Below, in pieces: positions 52,419 to 61,617 of a stretch of DNA of 64,000 nt. Position numbers and translations under genes: made by a program. The DNA comes from Pseudohalocynthiibacter aestuariivivens (lineage in GTDB: Bacteria > Pseudomonadota > Alphaproteobacteria > Rhodobacterales > Rhodobacteraceae): the NCBI RefSeq assembly GCF_011040495.1, contig NZ_CP049042.1:26430-90429 (forward strand), given 5' to 3'. The notes under the pieces were generated by a model that saw nothing but the letters and a program-made list of their open reading frames with translations, did not search any database and had not been told where the DNA came from. How positions within the stretch are numbered: the first letter of the stretch is position 1; each line of letters starts with the position of its first letter.

Positions 52419-52822
52419 GGTTTCGATCATGATCCCACGCGAACAAAACTGAACGAAATTTTGGCGGCGTCCTGGCGAAACAGAAGGGCTCACTGTTCCC
52501 CGGCTGGTGTTGGTTTGAAGCGTGTTGAGTGGTCCGACGTCGTATCACTCCGTTGATCGAGATGTGCCAGCACCGGCCAGCAAAAAGTCACAACATGCAA
52601 AACGTAATATTGCGCAATGTGCTGTATTGAAGTATAAGCGAAGGAGAGAAGGAGGACGTTGGCAGGATACGGCCAATGTTTGCACATTTTGTCCGAGGGG
52701 TCTGTCATGGGCGTTTCCCGCAAAGCTGAATGCTCCGCCGCACGCGAACGCGATTGCGAGCAATCGCTGCCTCGCGCGCGTCTGCGCATGTATCTTTTTC
52801 CCGGAAGCGGGAGAACGCCCTA
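52419..52822. other. Gap before mob genes, possible oriT region
   Basis: 404 bp without a gene. It holds a palindrome ATTGCGCAAT (52609-52618) in an A/T-richer patch followed by GTATTGAAGTATAAGCGAAGG. Relaxase origins usually lie just upstream of their mob genes, so the nic site may be here; no known nic sequence was matched. Confidence 0.35.
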
Positions 52823-53545
52823 GTGCCGAGGCCAGCGAAAAACCTGAAGCTTGAAGAGCGCATCGAAGTCGCGCGGCGCTTTGCGGCGGGCGAGAGCGCG
52901 AAGGAGCTGGCGGCGGCGTTCGGCATCTCGCCGCGCCACGTGAACCGGCTCGCGAAAGAGGAGGCGGGCGAGGGGATTGCGGTGCGCGATCCAAGCGAGA
53001 CGGTGGCGTTCCGGGCCAGTCGATCCGAGCTTGAAGCCTTCGATGCCGAGTGGCGTGCGCGGGGCTATGCCAACCGGTCACAGGCGCTCAATGCGGTGCT
53101 GCGCGGGCGGTGCGGGTTCCTTGATATACCCCGTGATCTGGTCTCGGAGTTCTGTGCCGCGTGGCGTCAGGCGAAGGATGTGAGCGACGCAGGACTGGCG
53201 CTCGCCAAGGCGGTCCATCGTGGTCGGCTGGAGGTCTCGGAAGCGGACCGCGCGGTGCTGATCGAACTGCTCGATCTGGCGCAGTCCATGAGCCGTGAGA
53301 TGGGCCGAATGAAGGATGCGGCGCAGGCCCTGCGTCATCAGGAGTGGCCGGAAAAGGAAGAAGGGCAGGGGGCGGATGGCGCGGTTCTGGAGGATGGCCC
53401 GCGCCCGATCGAACGCGGTCTGAGGCTAGTGCGTGAGAGTTCCGGTTCAGAATTGGATCGCCCTTCGCTGCCTCTCGGCAAGCCTCGAACGCGAACGGCG
53501 ATACCCGATGATTTTCTGAAGAACCGGAACTCTCGAAATGGCTGA
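52823..53545 (+). CDS. Relaxosome accessory DNA-binding protein, MobC-like
   Basis: About 240 residues from GTG 52823. N-terminal helix-turn-helix (AKELAAAFGISPRHVNRLAK) and a ribbon-helix-helix-like segment (AFRASRSELEAFDAEWRARG, SQALNAVLRG). It overlaps the relaxase start by 8 bp. Such proteins bind oriT and load the relaxase. Confidence 0.75.
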   Translation: MPRPAKNLKLEERIEVARRFAAGESAKELAAAFGISPRHVNRLAKEEAGEGIAVRDPSETVAFRASRSELEAFDAEWRARGYANRSQALNAVLRGRCGFLDIPRDLVSEFCAAWRQAKDVSDAGLALAKAVHRGRLEVSEADRAVLIELLDLAQSMSREMGRMKDAAQALRHQEWPEKEEGQGADGAVLEDGPRPIERGLRLVRESSGSELDRPSLPLGKPRTRTAIPDDFLKNRNSRNG

Positions 53546-55478
53546 TCCGCTCGCCCTCTATACCTCGGTCATGGGCCGGCTCTGGGAGGATGAGCGCATC
53601 CGGGGTCAGGCCGCGGCGCGGATCGACGCGCGGTTGGCGGGGCGTCGGCAGGGGCGGAGTTTCGCGCGCGTTGGAACCATGTCGGCGCGCAACGCGCTGA
53701 AGGCGGCGTCGGGTCAGAGCCGGGCGGCGGTCTTCAAACGGATCCGGGCCGGAGGCTGCAAGACGCGTGCTTCGCTCGGGGCGCAGATTTCCTACATCAA
53801 CGACAAGGCGGTCTATACCTACTCGACGATGACCAACGCTCTGACCGATGCCGCGGTGCTGTCTGAGGAGCAGAAAGAGGACATCATCGAGGACTGGGCC
53901 GGGACCTGGCGCGGCTCGACCAAGCTCGGGTTCACCTCGCATATGCTCCTCTCGTTCCCGACCGACGTGACGGTCGACCAGGTGCGCGACATCGCGATGG
54001 ACTGGACGGAGCATTTCTTCGAGAGCGGTGAATACGGTGACCAGTGGGACTATGTGCTCGCGGTCCATGACGACCGGGCGCACAAGCATGCCCACATCAT
54101 CCTGAACAATCGCGGCGTCGAAAACGGCACCTGGTTCTCTTGCTGGGCCGAGGGCGTGATGTCGCCGCAGCTCATGCGGGAGAAGCAGGCCGAGATCGCG
54201 GAACGCTACGGCGTGATGCTCGACGCAACCACCCGTCTCGAGCGCGGCATCTTCGAGAAGCCGGCCGGGATCAAGGAGATCTACCGCGCCAAGGAAGAGG
54301 CCCGCCTGCCGCGCGAGATCGTCATGACGGCCCAGGAATCCGCCATCGCGCAGGCGCAGGTGGTGGGCTTCGCCAAGGACTACAAGAACCTTGCCGACCT
54401 GCTGGACCGGATGGACCAGCGCCACATGGCGCGTGCCGTGCGCGGTATGGCGGACGGGCTTGGTTCGGGCACGCCGTGGAACTTCACCGAAGGAGAGATA
54501 GACATGAAGGACATCAAGACCGTCGGTGATGCGATCGACTATTCCGAGCGCACGATCGAGGCGCTGAGGCTCAAGGCCGAAGAACTGGATCCGGTCGAGC
54601 GTGCCGCTTTTGAAGCCAAGGCCGCGCCGATCATCGCGGATCTCTCGCAGATGGTGCCCGACCCGGACCTGCGCGCGCGGTTTGGCATGCAGCTCGAAGA
54701 ACCCTATCCGCCGGGGGCGGGCAGCGAGGTGCTGATCGCCGCGCTGCAGTCCGGCAATGATGAGGGGCTGCGCGACGTGCTGGAGCGTGCCGAAGAGGCA
54801 GGCATGGACAGCGAGGAGCTGGTGGCCCGGATCGCGGCGGGCGGCACGCGAAACTACGGAATGGCACAGGATTGGGTCGAGCGGGACATGAACGCGGTGT
54901 TGGCAAAGGACGGTCTGAGCGTGGAGACCGCGAGTGACGACCAGCTCGATGTAGCGCTCGAGAAGGTCGATGGCGTCATGGACGCGCTGATGGAACGCGC
55001 CAAGGAACTGGGCGTCGAGATCGGCCGGACCCTTGCTGATGAGGAGGAGGCGACGTTGCCCCTCATCGACGAGGACGACCGGACGCCCAATCCCTACCTG
55101 CAGGACCTCGCCGACATGCTGCGGGACGGCAAGCTCACCGAGGAACAGGAAGAGACGGTCGAGCGGACCCTGCAATCCGAACTCTTCAAGGAACTGGGTG
55201 AGGAGGGCTTGGCCGAGCTTCGCCGCGGCAACTACGAGGTGCTGGATGCGGCCCTGCCGAGCAAGCTCGACCAGATCACCGTCACGCAGGAATTCCTCGA
55301 AATGACCTTTGAGGAGACCGGCGACCAGGTCTTCACCGACCGTGCCGCCGGGCTGCAGCAGGACAAGGCGACCGAGGTGGCACGACTGCGCGGGAGCCAA
55401 GAGGCGCAGGAGTTGGGGCGTGATCTCGGTCGCGCCAGAGAACTGGATCGCGGTCTCGACGACGAGATGGAATTCTGA
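53538..55478 (+). CDS. Relaxase/mobilisation nuclease
   Basis: 646 residues. N-terminal relaxase domain with the histidine triad motif HDDRAHKHAHIILNN (His177, His182, His184, His186 region) and candidate nucleophilic tyrosines around SYINDKAVYTYSTM. The C-terminal half is acidic and helical. It nicks oriT and stays bound to the transferred strand. Followed 14 bp later by the coupling protein. Confidence 0.9.
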   Translation: MADPLALYTSVMGRLWEDERIRGQAAARIDARLAGRRQGRSFARVGTMSARNALKAASGQSRAAVFKRIRAGGCKTRASLGAQISYINDKAVYTYSTMTNALTDAAVLSEEQKEDIIEDWAGTWRGSTKLGFTSHMLLSFPTDVTVDQVRDIAMDWTEHFFESGEYGDQWDYVLAVHDDRAHKHAHIILNNRGVENGTWFSCWAEGVMSPQLMREKQAEIAERYGVMLDATTRLERGIFEKPAGIKEIYRAKEEARLPREIVMTAQESAIAQAQVVGFAKDYKNLADLLDRMDQRHMARAVRGMADGLGSGTPWNFTEGEIDMKDIKTVGDAIDYSERTIEALRLKAEELDPVERAAFEAKAAPIIADLSQMVPDPDLRARFGMQLEEPYPPGAGSEVLIAALQSGNDEGLRDVLERAEEAGMDSEELVARIAAGGTRNYGMAQDWVERDMNAVLAKDGLSVETASDDQLDVALEKVDGVMDALMERAKELGVEIGRTLADEEEATLPLIDEDDRTPNPYLQDLADMLRDGKLTEEQEETVERTLQSELFKELGEEGLAELRRGNYEVLDAALPSKLDQITVTQEFLEMTFEETGDQVFTDRAAGLQQDKATEVARLRGSQEAQELGRDLGRARELDRGLDDEMEF

Positions 55479-55492
55479 GGGAGGTGACCACC

Positions 55493-57406
55493 ATGACCAA
55501 GACACTTCCCCTTTGGGCTGCGCTCCTCTTCGGCGTGATCTGCGGCGCCGTCATTGGCACCATCGTGGCCGCCTTCTACCTGACCCTGGCCCTGAAAACC
55601 GGGTTTCAGAGTTTCGATATGCTGGCGCTCTGGAAGGCCAGCGCCGGCACTCGCGCGGCGCACCCCGAAGCTTTCAAAGTGGGCTTCGGTGGCGTCAGCT
55701 TCGGAGCCATCGGCCTCGGCGTGCTCGCGCTGGCCTGGACCTGGAAGAAAGAGCGCGACGACTACGGATCGGCCCATTGGCAGACCAAGGCGGAGCTGAA
55801 GAAGAACGACATGTTGGAGGCGCCGGGCAAGGGCTTCGTATGTGGAAAGCTTGGCGCGCCGACCTCGAAGGCCGAGTTCATTTCCTCGACCACGATCCCG
55901 CATGTGATGATGGTCGCGCCGACCAGAGCCGGTAAGGGCGTCGGCTTCGTGATCCCGAACCTGTTGAGTTTCGCGGGCTCGGTCGTGGTGCTCGACGTGA
56001 AGGGCGAGAACTTCGAGAAGACCGCGCGGCTTCGGGCGCTGAGGGGCGACGAGGTTTATCGCTTCAGTCCCTTCGACTGGGCCAATGCCACACATCGTTA
56101 CAACCCGCTCGCGCGGATCGCCAAGGCCCCGACGTTCGCGCAGCGTTTCACCGAGGTCTCGATCCTCGCCGACCTCTTCCTCGACAAGGACAACAAGACC
56201 CTCGACACCTTCTCCGAGGCTGGCAAGTCGATCTTTGTCGCGGCCTGTCTACTGGCGATCCAGCGCGGCACGCCGAACCTTGGCGAGGTAAACAAGATCG
56301 TTGCAGGGGGCGAATACAAGAACGCCCAGTACAAGACCTATGCCGACGAGGCCGAGGAAGACATCCTGCGCGAGCTCTGGACCAATGCCTCGAGCGCCTC
56401 GTCGCGGCTGCTGACCTCGAACATCCAGGCGCTGATGACGGCCGGTCTCAAGCAATGGGACAACCCGGCGGTGCGCTCGGCCACCGAGGCGAGTGATTTC
56501 GATTTCTCGACCTTCCGCAAGACCCCGCAGTCGCTTTACATCGCGGTGTCCGAGGATCACATCGCAACCCTGGCGCCGCTCCTGCGGTTGATGTTCGCCG
56601 ATCTCATCGCCTCGATCCGCCTGAACGAGCCGGGCCCGGACGAGCCCTGGCCTGTCATGATGATGATCGACGAATTCCAGCAGATGGGCGCAATGCCCTA
56701 TCTCGAACGCGCGATCCATTCCTTGGCAAGCTATGGCGGCCGCGTCGCGATGATCGCGCAGTCTCTGGCTTCGCTCGACCGGATCTACGGGCCCGAGGGC
56801 CGCGAAAGCCTCGAGAACGGGGCAGGGCTGAAGCTCTACATCACGCCTCGCGACCAGCGCACCGTGAAAGAGGTTTCCGCCGCCGTCGGCAGCACCACAC
56901 GTGAGGCGGTCACCAGGATGTATGGCCGCAACAAGGGTTTCCTCGGCGCAACCTCGACCTCCGCGCGTCTGGAAGAACGGCCGCTGCTTTCCGAGACCGA
57001 AGCGCGCCTGATGGACCCCGACGAGGTCATCATCCTCGCCTCGCCCCAGCACCCTATCAAGGCGAGCCGGATCAAGTATTACGACGATCCGTTCTTCAAG
57101 GACATGCTGGCCCGCCAGGAGGGAAAGCCGTTCCCTTATCCCCCGAGCGTGCAGGGTGTTGGGCCTTGGGGCAGCGAAGGTGTCGAAGAGGCCGGCGCAG
57201 ACGAGCAGGCGAAACCAGCCGAACGCGCGCCTGTCCGGGATCGATCACAGCGGCGCGAGGCGCGGGCGATGAGCGTGATGGCGTTGGAGGCCGGGCGCGG
57301 GCAGCCCGAGCCCGAGACGCTCGAGCGGGAAGCTGCGGTGCCGAAGGAATGGGAGGCGGCGCTCGACCGGCAGGAGGATTTCATCGAGGAATTGTTGGGA
57401 GGGTGA
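55493..57406 (+). CDS. VirD4/TraG-type coupling protein
   Basis: 637 residues from ATG 55493 (GGAGGTG upstream; a GTG lies 9 bp earlier). Two N-terminal membrane segments (TLPLWAALLFGVICGAVIGT; GGVSFGAIGLGVLALAWTW), Walker A APTRAGKGVG near 142-151 and Walker B MMMIDEFQQMG near 389-399. It brings the relaxase-DNA complex to a type IV secretion channel. No channel genes are visible here. Confidence 0.93.
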   Translation: MTKTLPLWAALLFGVICGAVIGTIVAAFYLTLALKTGFQSFDMLALWKASAGTRAAHPEAFKVGFGGVSFGAIGLGVLALAWTWKKERDDYGSAHWQTKAELKKNDMLEAPGKGFVCGKLGAPTSKAEFISSTTIPHVMMVAPTRAGKGVGFVIPNLLSFAGSVVVLDVKGENFEKTARLRALRGDEVYRFSPFDWANATHRYNPLARIAKAPTFAQRFTEVSILADLFLDKDNKTLDTFSEAGKSIFVAACLLAIQRGTPNLGEVNKIVAGGEYKNAQYKTYADEAEEDILRELWTNASSASSRLLTSNIQALMTAGLKQWDNPAVRSATEASDFDFSTFRKTPQSLYIAVSEDHIATLAPLLRLMFADLIASIRLNEPGPDEPWPVMMMIDEFQQMGAMPYLERAIHSLASYGGRVAMIAQSLASLDRIYGPEGRESLENGAGLKLYITPRDQRTVKEVSAAVGSTTREAVTRMYGRNKGFLGATSTSARLEERPLLSETEARLMDPDEVIILASPQHPIKASRIKYYDDPFFKDMLARQEGKPFPYPPSVQGVGPWGSEGVEEAGADEQAKPAERAPVRDRSQRREARAMSVMALEAGRGQPEPETLEREAAVPKEWEAALDRQEDFIEELLGG

Positions 57407-57510
57407 CGTCAGGATTTGAAACGATGTGCCGGTACCCAAATTCAAGAGCCGATGCCATGATCGCCTGTCGCCTGCCGTTTCGCAGTGTTGCCGACCAAGG
57501 GCGTGCAACA

Positions 57511-57798
57511 TCAGTCGCTCTTCTTGTCGATTTCCTCTGCGGCTTCGACGCGCGCGCGAAGCAAATGCATCAATTCGATGCATTTTTCGAGGATCTCGCG
57601 GTCGATACTGACTGCCGTCGATTCGTTCTGTTCCAGCCAAGCTTTCATCTTGGCAGCCATCTTGGGTGCCAATGGGACGCGGTTCGCAACCACCTTACTA
57701 TATTGTCCCTGCGAAACGCCCATCTGATGAGCGACTTCAGCCTGACTCATTCGAGCGGATTGCCGCACATTTTCCACTTCTGCTATCAGGTCGCTCAT
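57511..57798 (-). CDS. XRE-family regulator
   Basis: 95 residues. Helix-turn-helix RQSARMSQAEVAHQMGVSQG, YSKVVANRVPLAP, then a short C-terminal helix. Divergent from the glycosylase gene across only 25 bp; paired ATGCAT palindromes occur at that junction and inside its own gene, so it probably controls the deazaguanine cluster and itself. Confidence 0.8.
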   Translation of the reverse strand: MSDLIAEVENVRQSARMSQAEVAHQMGVSQGQYSKVVANRVPLAPKMAAKMKAWLEQNESTAVSIDREILEKCIELMHLLRARVEAAEEIDKKSD

Positions 57799-57823
57799 TG
57801 TCGTCGGGAATTATTCAAGGTAT

Positions 57824-57838
57824 ATGCATTTTATGCAT
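57824..57838. promoter_or_regulatory. ATGCAT-TTT-ATGCAT operator candidate
   Basis: Two ATGCAT hexamers 3 nt apart overlap the first codons of the glycosylase gene. A second pair with a 7-nt spacer (57565-57570, 57578-57583) lies in the XRE gene. Confidence 0.45.
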
Positions 57839-58666
57839 TCTAGCGCTCACTCGTCAATTCAGACCGTCTATGCAAGGTCGGAGGCAGGCTACGTCGGTCG
57901 TAACTTGCCCTCGGCAGATCAACGTCTGGACATCAATGGCTTGGTTTGGGGGTTCGCTGAGGAAATCGGTTCGCCCGCATACTGGGCGGCGCAAGCCTGG
58001 ATGTGGGAAGTTGAGGCGCCGGCGCACTACAAGCTCGGTCGGAGCCTTGAGGAGGAGCTGATTGCTTGCCTGCTCGGAGGCTACGGCATTCCTGCGGAAG
58101 TTGGGCTAGCTGCATATGAACGTCTGCGAGCGGTGAACGCGGAAAGCCCATGTCGGCTTTTGGATGAGGAATTCGTCCTTGAGCTACTTGCCGACCCATT
58201 GGACCTGAACGGGAGGCTTGTTCGCTACCGGTTCGCAAAACAGAAATCGGCCTATCTTGCAGGGTCGATGCGCGCGCTTCGAAGTTTGGACCGAGAGGCC
58301 CCTGATAGAGAGCTGCGAGATGCGTTGACAGCGCTGCCGGGAGTGGGGCCAAAGACGGCTTCCTGGATTGTCCGAAATTGGCGTGATAGCGATTGTGTTT
58401 CGATTTTGGACATCCACATACTGCGCGCGGGCAGAATGCTGCAGATATTTCCTGAGGGGAAATCTGTCGAACGCCACTATCTTGAGCTGGAAGAGGCTTT
58501 CCTCGATTTCGCGGAAGCGATCTCTGTCAAAGCTTCCATCTTGGATTCTGTCATGTGGATGAACATGCGTCAGATACCTGCCGCAATCCTGCGAAGACTG
58601 GCCGACCCATCGGTCGAAGTTTTCTCGCCGAAGGCCGAGCCAGTTCAACTAAGCTTGGCGCTGTAA
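57824..58666 (+). CDS. OGG-like HhH-GPD DNA glycosylase
   Basis: 280 residues. Helix-hairpin-helix LPGVGPKTASWIVRN with candidate catalytic Lys177 and the following ILDIHILRAG with Asp196, the Lys/Asp pair of bifunctional 8-oxoguanine-type glycosylases. Start is uncertain: ATG 57824 or ATG 57833, both within the operator-like repeat and without a ribosome site. Such OGG-like proteins are ancillary genes of type IV CBASS; here it heads a cluster with QueC- and deoxyribosyltransferase-like genes. Substrate base unknown; may act on a nucleobase or a nucleobase-protein adduct. Confidence 0.78.
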   Translation: MHFMHSSAHSSIQTVYARSEAGYVGRNLPSADQRLDINGLVWGFAEEIGSPAYWAAQAWMWEVEAPAHYKLGRSLEEELIACLLGGYGIPAEVGLAAYERLRAVNAESPCRLLDEEFVLELLADPLDLNGRLVRYRFAKQKSAYLAGSMRALRSLDREAPDRELRDALTALPGVGPKTASWIVRNWRDSDCVSILDIHILRAGRMLQIFPEGKSVERHYLELEEAFLDFAEAISVKASILDSVMWMNMRQIPAAILRRLADPSVEVFSPKAEPVQLSLAL

Positions 58667-58758
58667 ATTCCATAATCCGTTGATTAAGCGCTTTTCTTAA
58701 GGTGTGTTCCCCCCTAGGTTGAGGTGGTTCGCGGTGCTTTGGATTTAGGAGGATTGAC

Positions 58759-59130
58759 ATGTCAGGTGGTGGTGGAGGGCGTGACGATTACACGCCGCCG
58801 AAGATCCCCAATCGACCAGGTGCAGGAGGGGGTGGTGGTGCCGGAGGCGGCGGGGCCGATCCTTGCGCCATTTTTCAGCAAGCGCCCCTCAATAGTCCCC
58901 GCCCAGCCGTTGTTTCGACCCTTGCTGTTGGAGACGTCTTGGACGTTGTTTTGAACTTAGGTGGTCCGCGTCCCATATTGGAAGTTCATGCGCCTGCCGG
59001 TGTTGCTGGCGCGTTGACCCATACCGGTCACATGCAAATTGTGGACTGCATTCAAAACGGACACCAATACGTCGCTGAAGTTGCAAGCCGATCCGGCGCC
59101 GCAATTACACTTCAGGTCCGGCCCGCATGA
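58759..59130 (+). CDS. Small protein with polyglycine N-terminus, candidate conjugation substrate
   Basis: 123 residues. The N-terminus MSGGGGGRDDYTPPKIPNRP and a second run GAGGGGGAGGGGADPC are flexible, glycine-rich tails ahead of a compact beta-rich domain (VVSTLAVGDVLDVVLNL, GALTHTGHMQIVDCIQNG). Ribosome site TAGGAGG is excellent. Its stop overlaps the next gene in ATGA. Cap9-type QueC enzymes modify an N-terminal glycine, so this protein is the natural candidate acceptor of a deazaguanine; that is inference from its tail and operon. Confidence 0.75.
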   Translation: MSGGGGGRDDYTPPKIPNRPGAGGGGGAGGGGADPCAIFQQAPLNSPRPAVVSTLAVGDVLDVVLNLGGPRPILEVHAPAGVAGALTHTGHMQIVDCIQNGHQYVAEVASRSGAAITLQVRPA

Positions 59131-60320
59131 TTACAATTGCAGGTGGTGTATATCGTGAAAGCTGCATCGAGCCGCATTGGGATGACATATTCGGGTCAGC
59201 GGGCCGAGCAGCTGTCGCTTTAGCTGATACAGGCGAGACAATTTCCCTTCATACAGTTCGCGCCAAATCACTTTCGGCTGGAATTGAAAATTTGTTTGCG
59301 GCCTTCGGGATAGATACAACCGGTCCGGAGGTCGAAGAAGGGGTCGAGTTCGAATATATGCATTCGCTCGGTACGCCGAGAATTACGCCTCGACCCGACG
59401 CTATTCCTCAGTACCCCCCTTTTGAGGTGGTAGGAGACGTCGTGCTTCGTTTTGGCATGCTTGAGGGGAGTGCCCGAGTTGCCGGGGGTCGGGTTGTCTA
59501 CGATCCGCAATCGGCATTCGATCCTCGGCCGTACCACGAGAATGGTTCCAGCGCTGAGACTCTGGCCGTCATCTTGAACAGGCTTGAAGGCCGCCGCCTC
59601 TCTGGGCGGACTGAACCCTTCGAGATCGTTGAACACATCCTTGATGAATGGAAGGCTGACGTTGTTGTCCTGAAAATGGGAGGACACGGTGCGATGGTCC
59701 ACGTTCGTGGTGAGACCCCTGTGCCAGTGCCATCATACCGAAGCGAGAATGTCTGGAAGATTGGGTCCGGAGATGTGTTCTCTGCAGCTTTTGCCTATTA
59801 CTGGGGTAAGCTCGAGAAACCTGCTGCGGAGGCCGCGGATCTCGCATCCAGAGCGACGTCCTACTACTGTGGCACGCGTTCTCTCCCACTGGTGCCTGAA
59901 GATACATTGCGCGAAGTGGTAAAAGACGCGGTCGAGCCGAGGGGCGGCAAAGTCTATCTGGCTGCACCGTTCTTCAATTTGGCCGAGCGCTGGATTGTTG
60001 AAGAGGTCCGCGAACAGCTCTTGCACATGGAAGTTGAGGTCTTTTCGCCACTTCATGATGTAGGCGTAGGTCCGGGCGATGTGGTCGCGAAACAAGATCT
60101 CGCGGGACTCGACGAGTGTTCCGTTGTGCTCGCGATTTTGAATGGAGGCGACGCCGGTACAATTTTCGAGATTGGCTATGCGGTGGCGAAAGGAATTCCG
60201 GTCATTGCATTGGCGCAGAATGTGCGGCCAGAGGATCTCAAGATGCCCATGGGCACAGGCTGTCGAGTATACGAAGACCTGGTGACCGCGATTTACCAAA
60301 CAGTTTGGGCTGAACCATGA
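59127..60320 (+). CDS. PfkB-family kinase fused to nucleoside deoxyribosyltransferase
   Basis: 397 residues. The N-terminal ~260 residues are a PfkB/ribokinase fold with catalytic Asp216 (KIGSGDVFSAAFAYYW). Residues ~275-397 match nucleoside 2-deoxyribosyltransferase: KVYLAAPFFNLAERW, DECSVVLAILNGGDAGTIFE with catalytic Glu348, and EIGYAVAKG. The fusion could phosphorylate a nucleoside and break or exchange its N-glycosidic bond, for example to free or install a deazaguanine base. Overlaps its neighbours on both sides by 4 bp. Confidence 0.83.
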   Translation: MITIAGGVYRESCIEPHWDDIFGSAGRAAVALADTGETISLHTVRAKSLSAGIENLFAAFGIDTTGPEVEEGVEFEYMHSLGTPRITPRPDAIPQYPPFEVVGDVVLRFGMLEGSARVAGGRVVYDPQSAFDPRPYHENGSSAETLAVILNRLEGRRLSGRTEPFEIVEHILDEWKADVVVLKMGGHGAMVHVRGETPVPVPSYRSENVWKIGSGDVFSAAFAYYWGKLEKPAAEAADLASRATSYYCGTRSLPLVPEDTLREVVKDAVEPRGGKVYLAAPFFNLAERWIVEEVREQLLHMEVEVFSPLHDVGVGPGDVVAKQDLAGLDECSVVLAILNGGDAGTIFEIGYAVAKGIPVIALAQNVRPEDLKMPMGTGCRVYEDLVTAIYQTVWAEP

Positions 60321-60910
60321 AAGCACTTCTCCTGTCCGGAGGCATGGACTCCATTGCCGTCGCGTTCTGGCAGCGTCCTGAGATTGCCATCACGATTGAC
60401 TACGGGCAACGCGCAGGCGAGGCAGAAATTACTGCGGCGAGCCAAGTGGCAAAAGAAATCGGAATACGGCACGAGATCATTGCGATCGACTGCCGCGCCA
60501 TTGGTTCCGGTGACATGGCGGGAAACGATGCCCTCGGTGTCGCGCCCGTACCGGAATGGTGGCCATTCCGCAATCAGTTGCTCGTGACCTTCGCCGCTGC
60601 TCGGGGAATAGTTCTCGGCGTAACCGAGGTGATGACCGGATCGATCTCGTCTGACGGCACGCACGCAGATGGACGTCCTGAATTCTACGACGCAATGGAT
60701 AGGGTGACCGCTGTGCAAGAGGGCGGCATCCGCATCTCGGCCCCAGCCCTTACCATGACGACCGCCGAACTGGTGCGACATTCAGGTGTCCCGCGCGAGA
60801 TTCTGGCATGGGCCCATTCGTGCCACACTGGGAATTTGGCCTGCGGCCAGTGTCGCGGATGTGTGAAACATTATCAGGTGACCAAGGAAATCTACGGTGT
60901 TGCCTATTGA
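60317..60910 (+). CDS. QueC-like 7-cyano-7-deazaguanine synthase homologue
   Basis: 197 residues. PP-loop SGGMDS at 7-12 for ATP activation and a four-cysteine zinc site (Cys169, Cys176, Cys179, Cys182 in SCHTGNLACGQCRGC). Canonical QueC turns CDG into preQ0; CBASS Cap9 and Qat QatC homologues attach the deazaguanine to a protein N-terminus. No other queuosine genes (QueD, QueE, FolE) are present, which argues for the protein-modification role. Confidence 0.87.
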   Translation: MKALLLSGGMDSIAVAFWQRPEIAITIDYGQRAGEAEITAASQVAKEIGIRHEIIAIDCRAIGSGDMAGNDALGVAPVPEWWPFRNQLLVTFAAARGIVLGVTEVMTGSISSDGTHADGRPEFYDAMDRVTAVQEGGIRISAPALTMTTAELVRHSGVPREILAWAHSCHTGNLACGQCRGCVKHYQVTKEIYGVAY

Positions 60911-61565
60911 TGATGAACCTCGCCCGATACTGCCTCCCCAAGCCACGACGAGAGCTAGCTTTCCAGGAAACGGAGTCCTTGAACTTCCGAAGCCGCGACT
61001 TCTTCCGGATGTGGGTCTGCCGGACGTCCTGGCGGCCCGTCGGTCGGCAATCTCGGGGCGGGTTTCCCGGCAGCAATTGGGAGACCTCCTCTTTCACCTG
61101 ATGCGTGAGCGATGTCGGGGCCCAGGGCGGTTCGGTGTCCCGTGGGTTGGCCGAGCAAGCCCGTCAGCGGGTGGATTGCATGTCCTGTCGATACTTTGCA
61201 TTCCGGTTGGGGAGAATGACCCGGTTGGTGTCTATGATCCTTCCTCGCACGCCCTCAAGCTAGTCCAAGACCCGACCCCTGTGAGAGATGCGAATTCAGA
61301 TAGCGTGAATTCTCTCTGTTCGGCGACAGCTGGAACGACCCTTCAATTCGTCGCTGATATCGAATTTCTTGAAAGCTGCTACGAGAATAGCGCCAGCCTT
61401 ATTTGGCGTGACAGCGGTGCGCTCGCCATGGCGATTTGCATGGTTGCAACAAGTTTGGGAATGACTTCGGTGGTGCTCGGGAGAGTAGGAAGCTCGCTAC
61501 TCGGCGGCAAGAACTTCACCGACCGTTTTGTCGGTGCAGGTGCGGTACATTTGGGCGGAGGATAA
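60897..61565 (+). CDS. SagB-like nitroreductase-fold protein
   Basis: 222 residues from GTG 60897 (AAGGAAAT upstream), overlapping queC by 14 bp. Features of the SagB/McbC flavin dehydrogenase branch: RASPSAGGLHVLSILCIPVG, GVYDPSSHALKLV and the C-terminal YENSASLIWRDSGALAMAIC, ALGMTSVVLG-like region. In RiPP pathways SagB oxidises azolines on peptides. Here it might oxidise or reduce the conjugated nucleobase or its linkage. Shorter and more divergent than typical SagB. Confidence 0.6.
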   Translation: MLPIDDEPRPILPPQATTRASFPGNGVLELPKPRLLPDVGLPDVLAARRSAISGRVSRQQLGDLLFHLMRERCRGPGRFGVPWVGRASPSAGGLHVLSILCIPVGENDPVGVYDPSSHALKLVQDPTPVRDANSDSVNSLCSATAGTTLQFVADIEFLESCYENSASLIWRDSGALAMAICMVATSLGMTSVVLGRVGSSLLGGKNFTDRFVGAGAVHLGGG

Positions 61566-61617
61566 AAATGGGAGCCTGTTGCGAGTGACATCGATTTCAC
61601 GACGGAAGGCAAGAATT

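Noticed and set aside
53088-55505. 805-codon reverse open frame
   Set aside because: Antisense to the relaxase and accessory genes in GC-rich DNA; no domain seen, whereas the forward genes have clear motifs.
60317-60910. Housekeeping queuosine synthesis gene
   Set aside because: None of QueD, QueE, FolE or TGT is nearby, and the neighbours are modification and defence-type genes.
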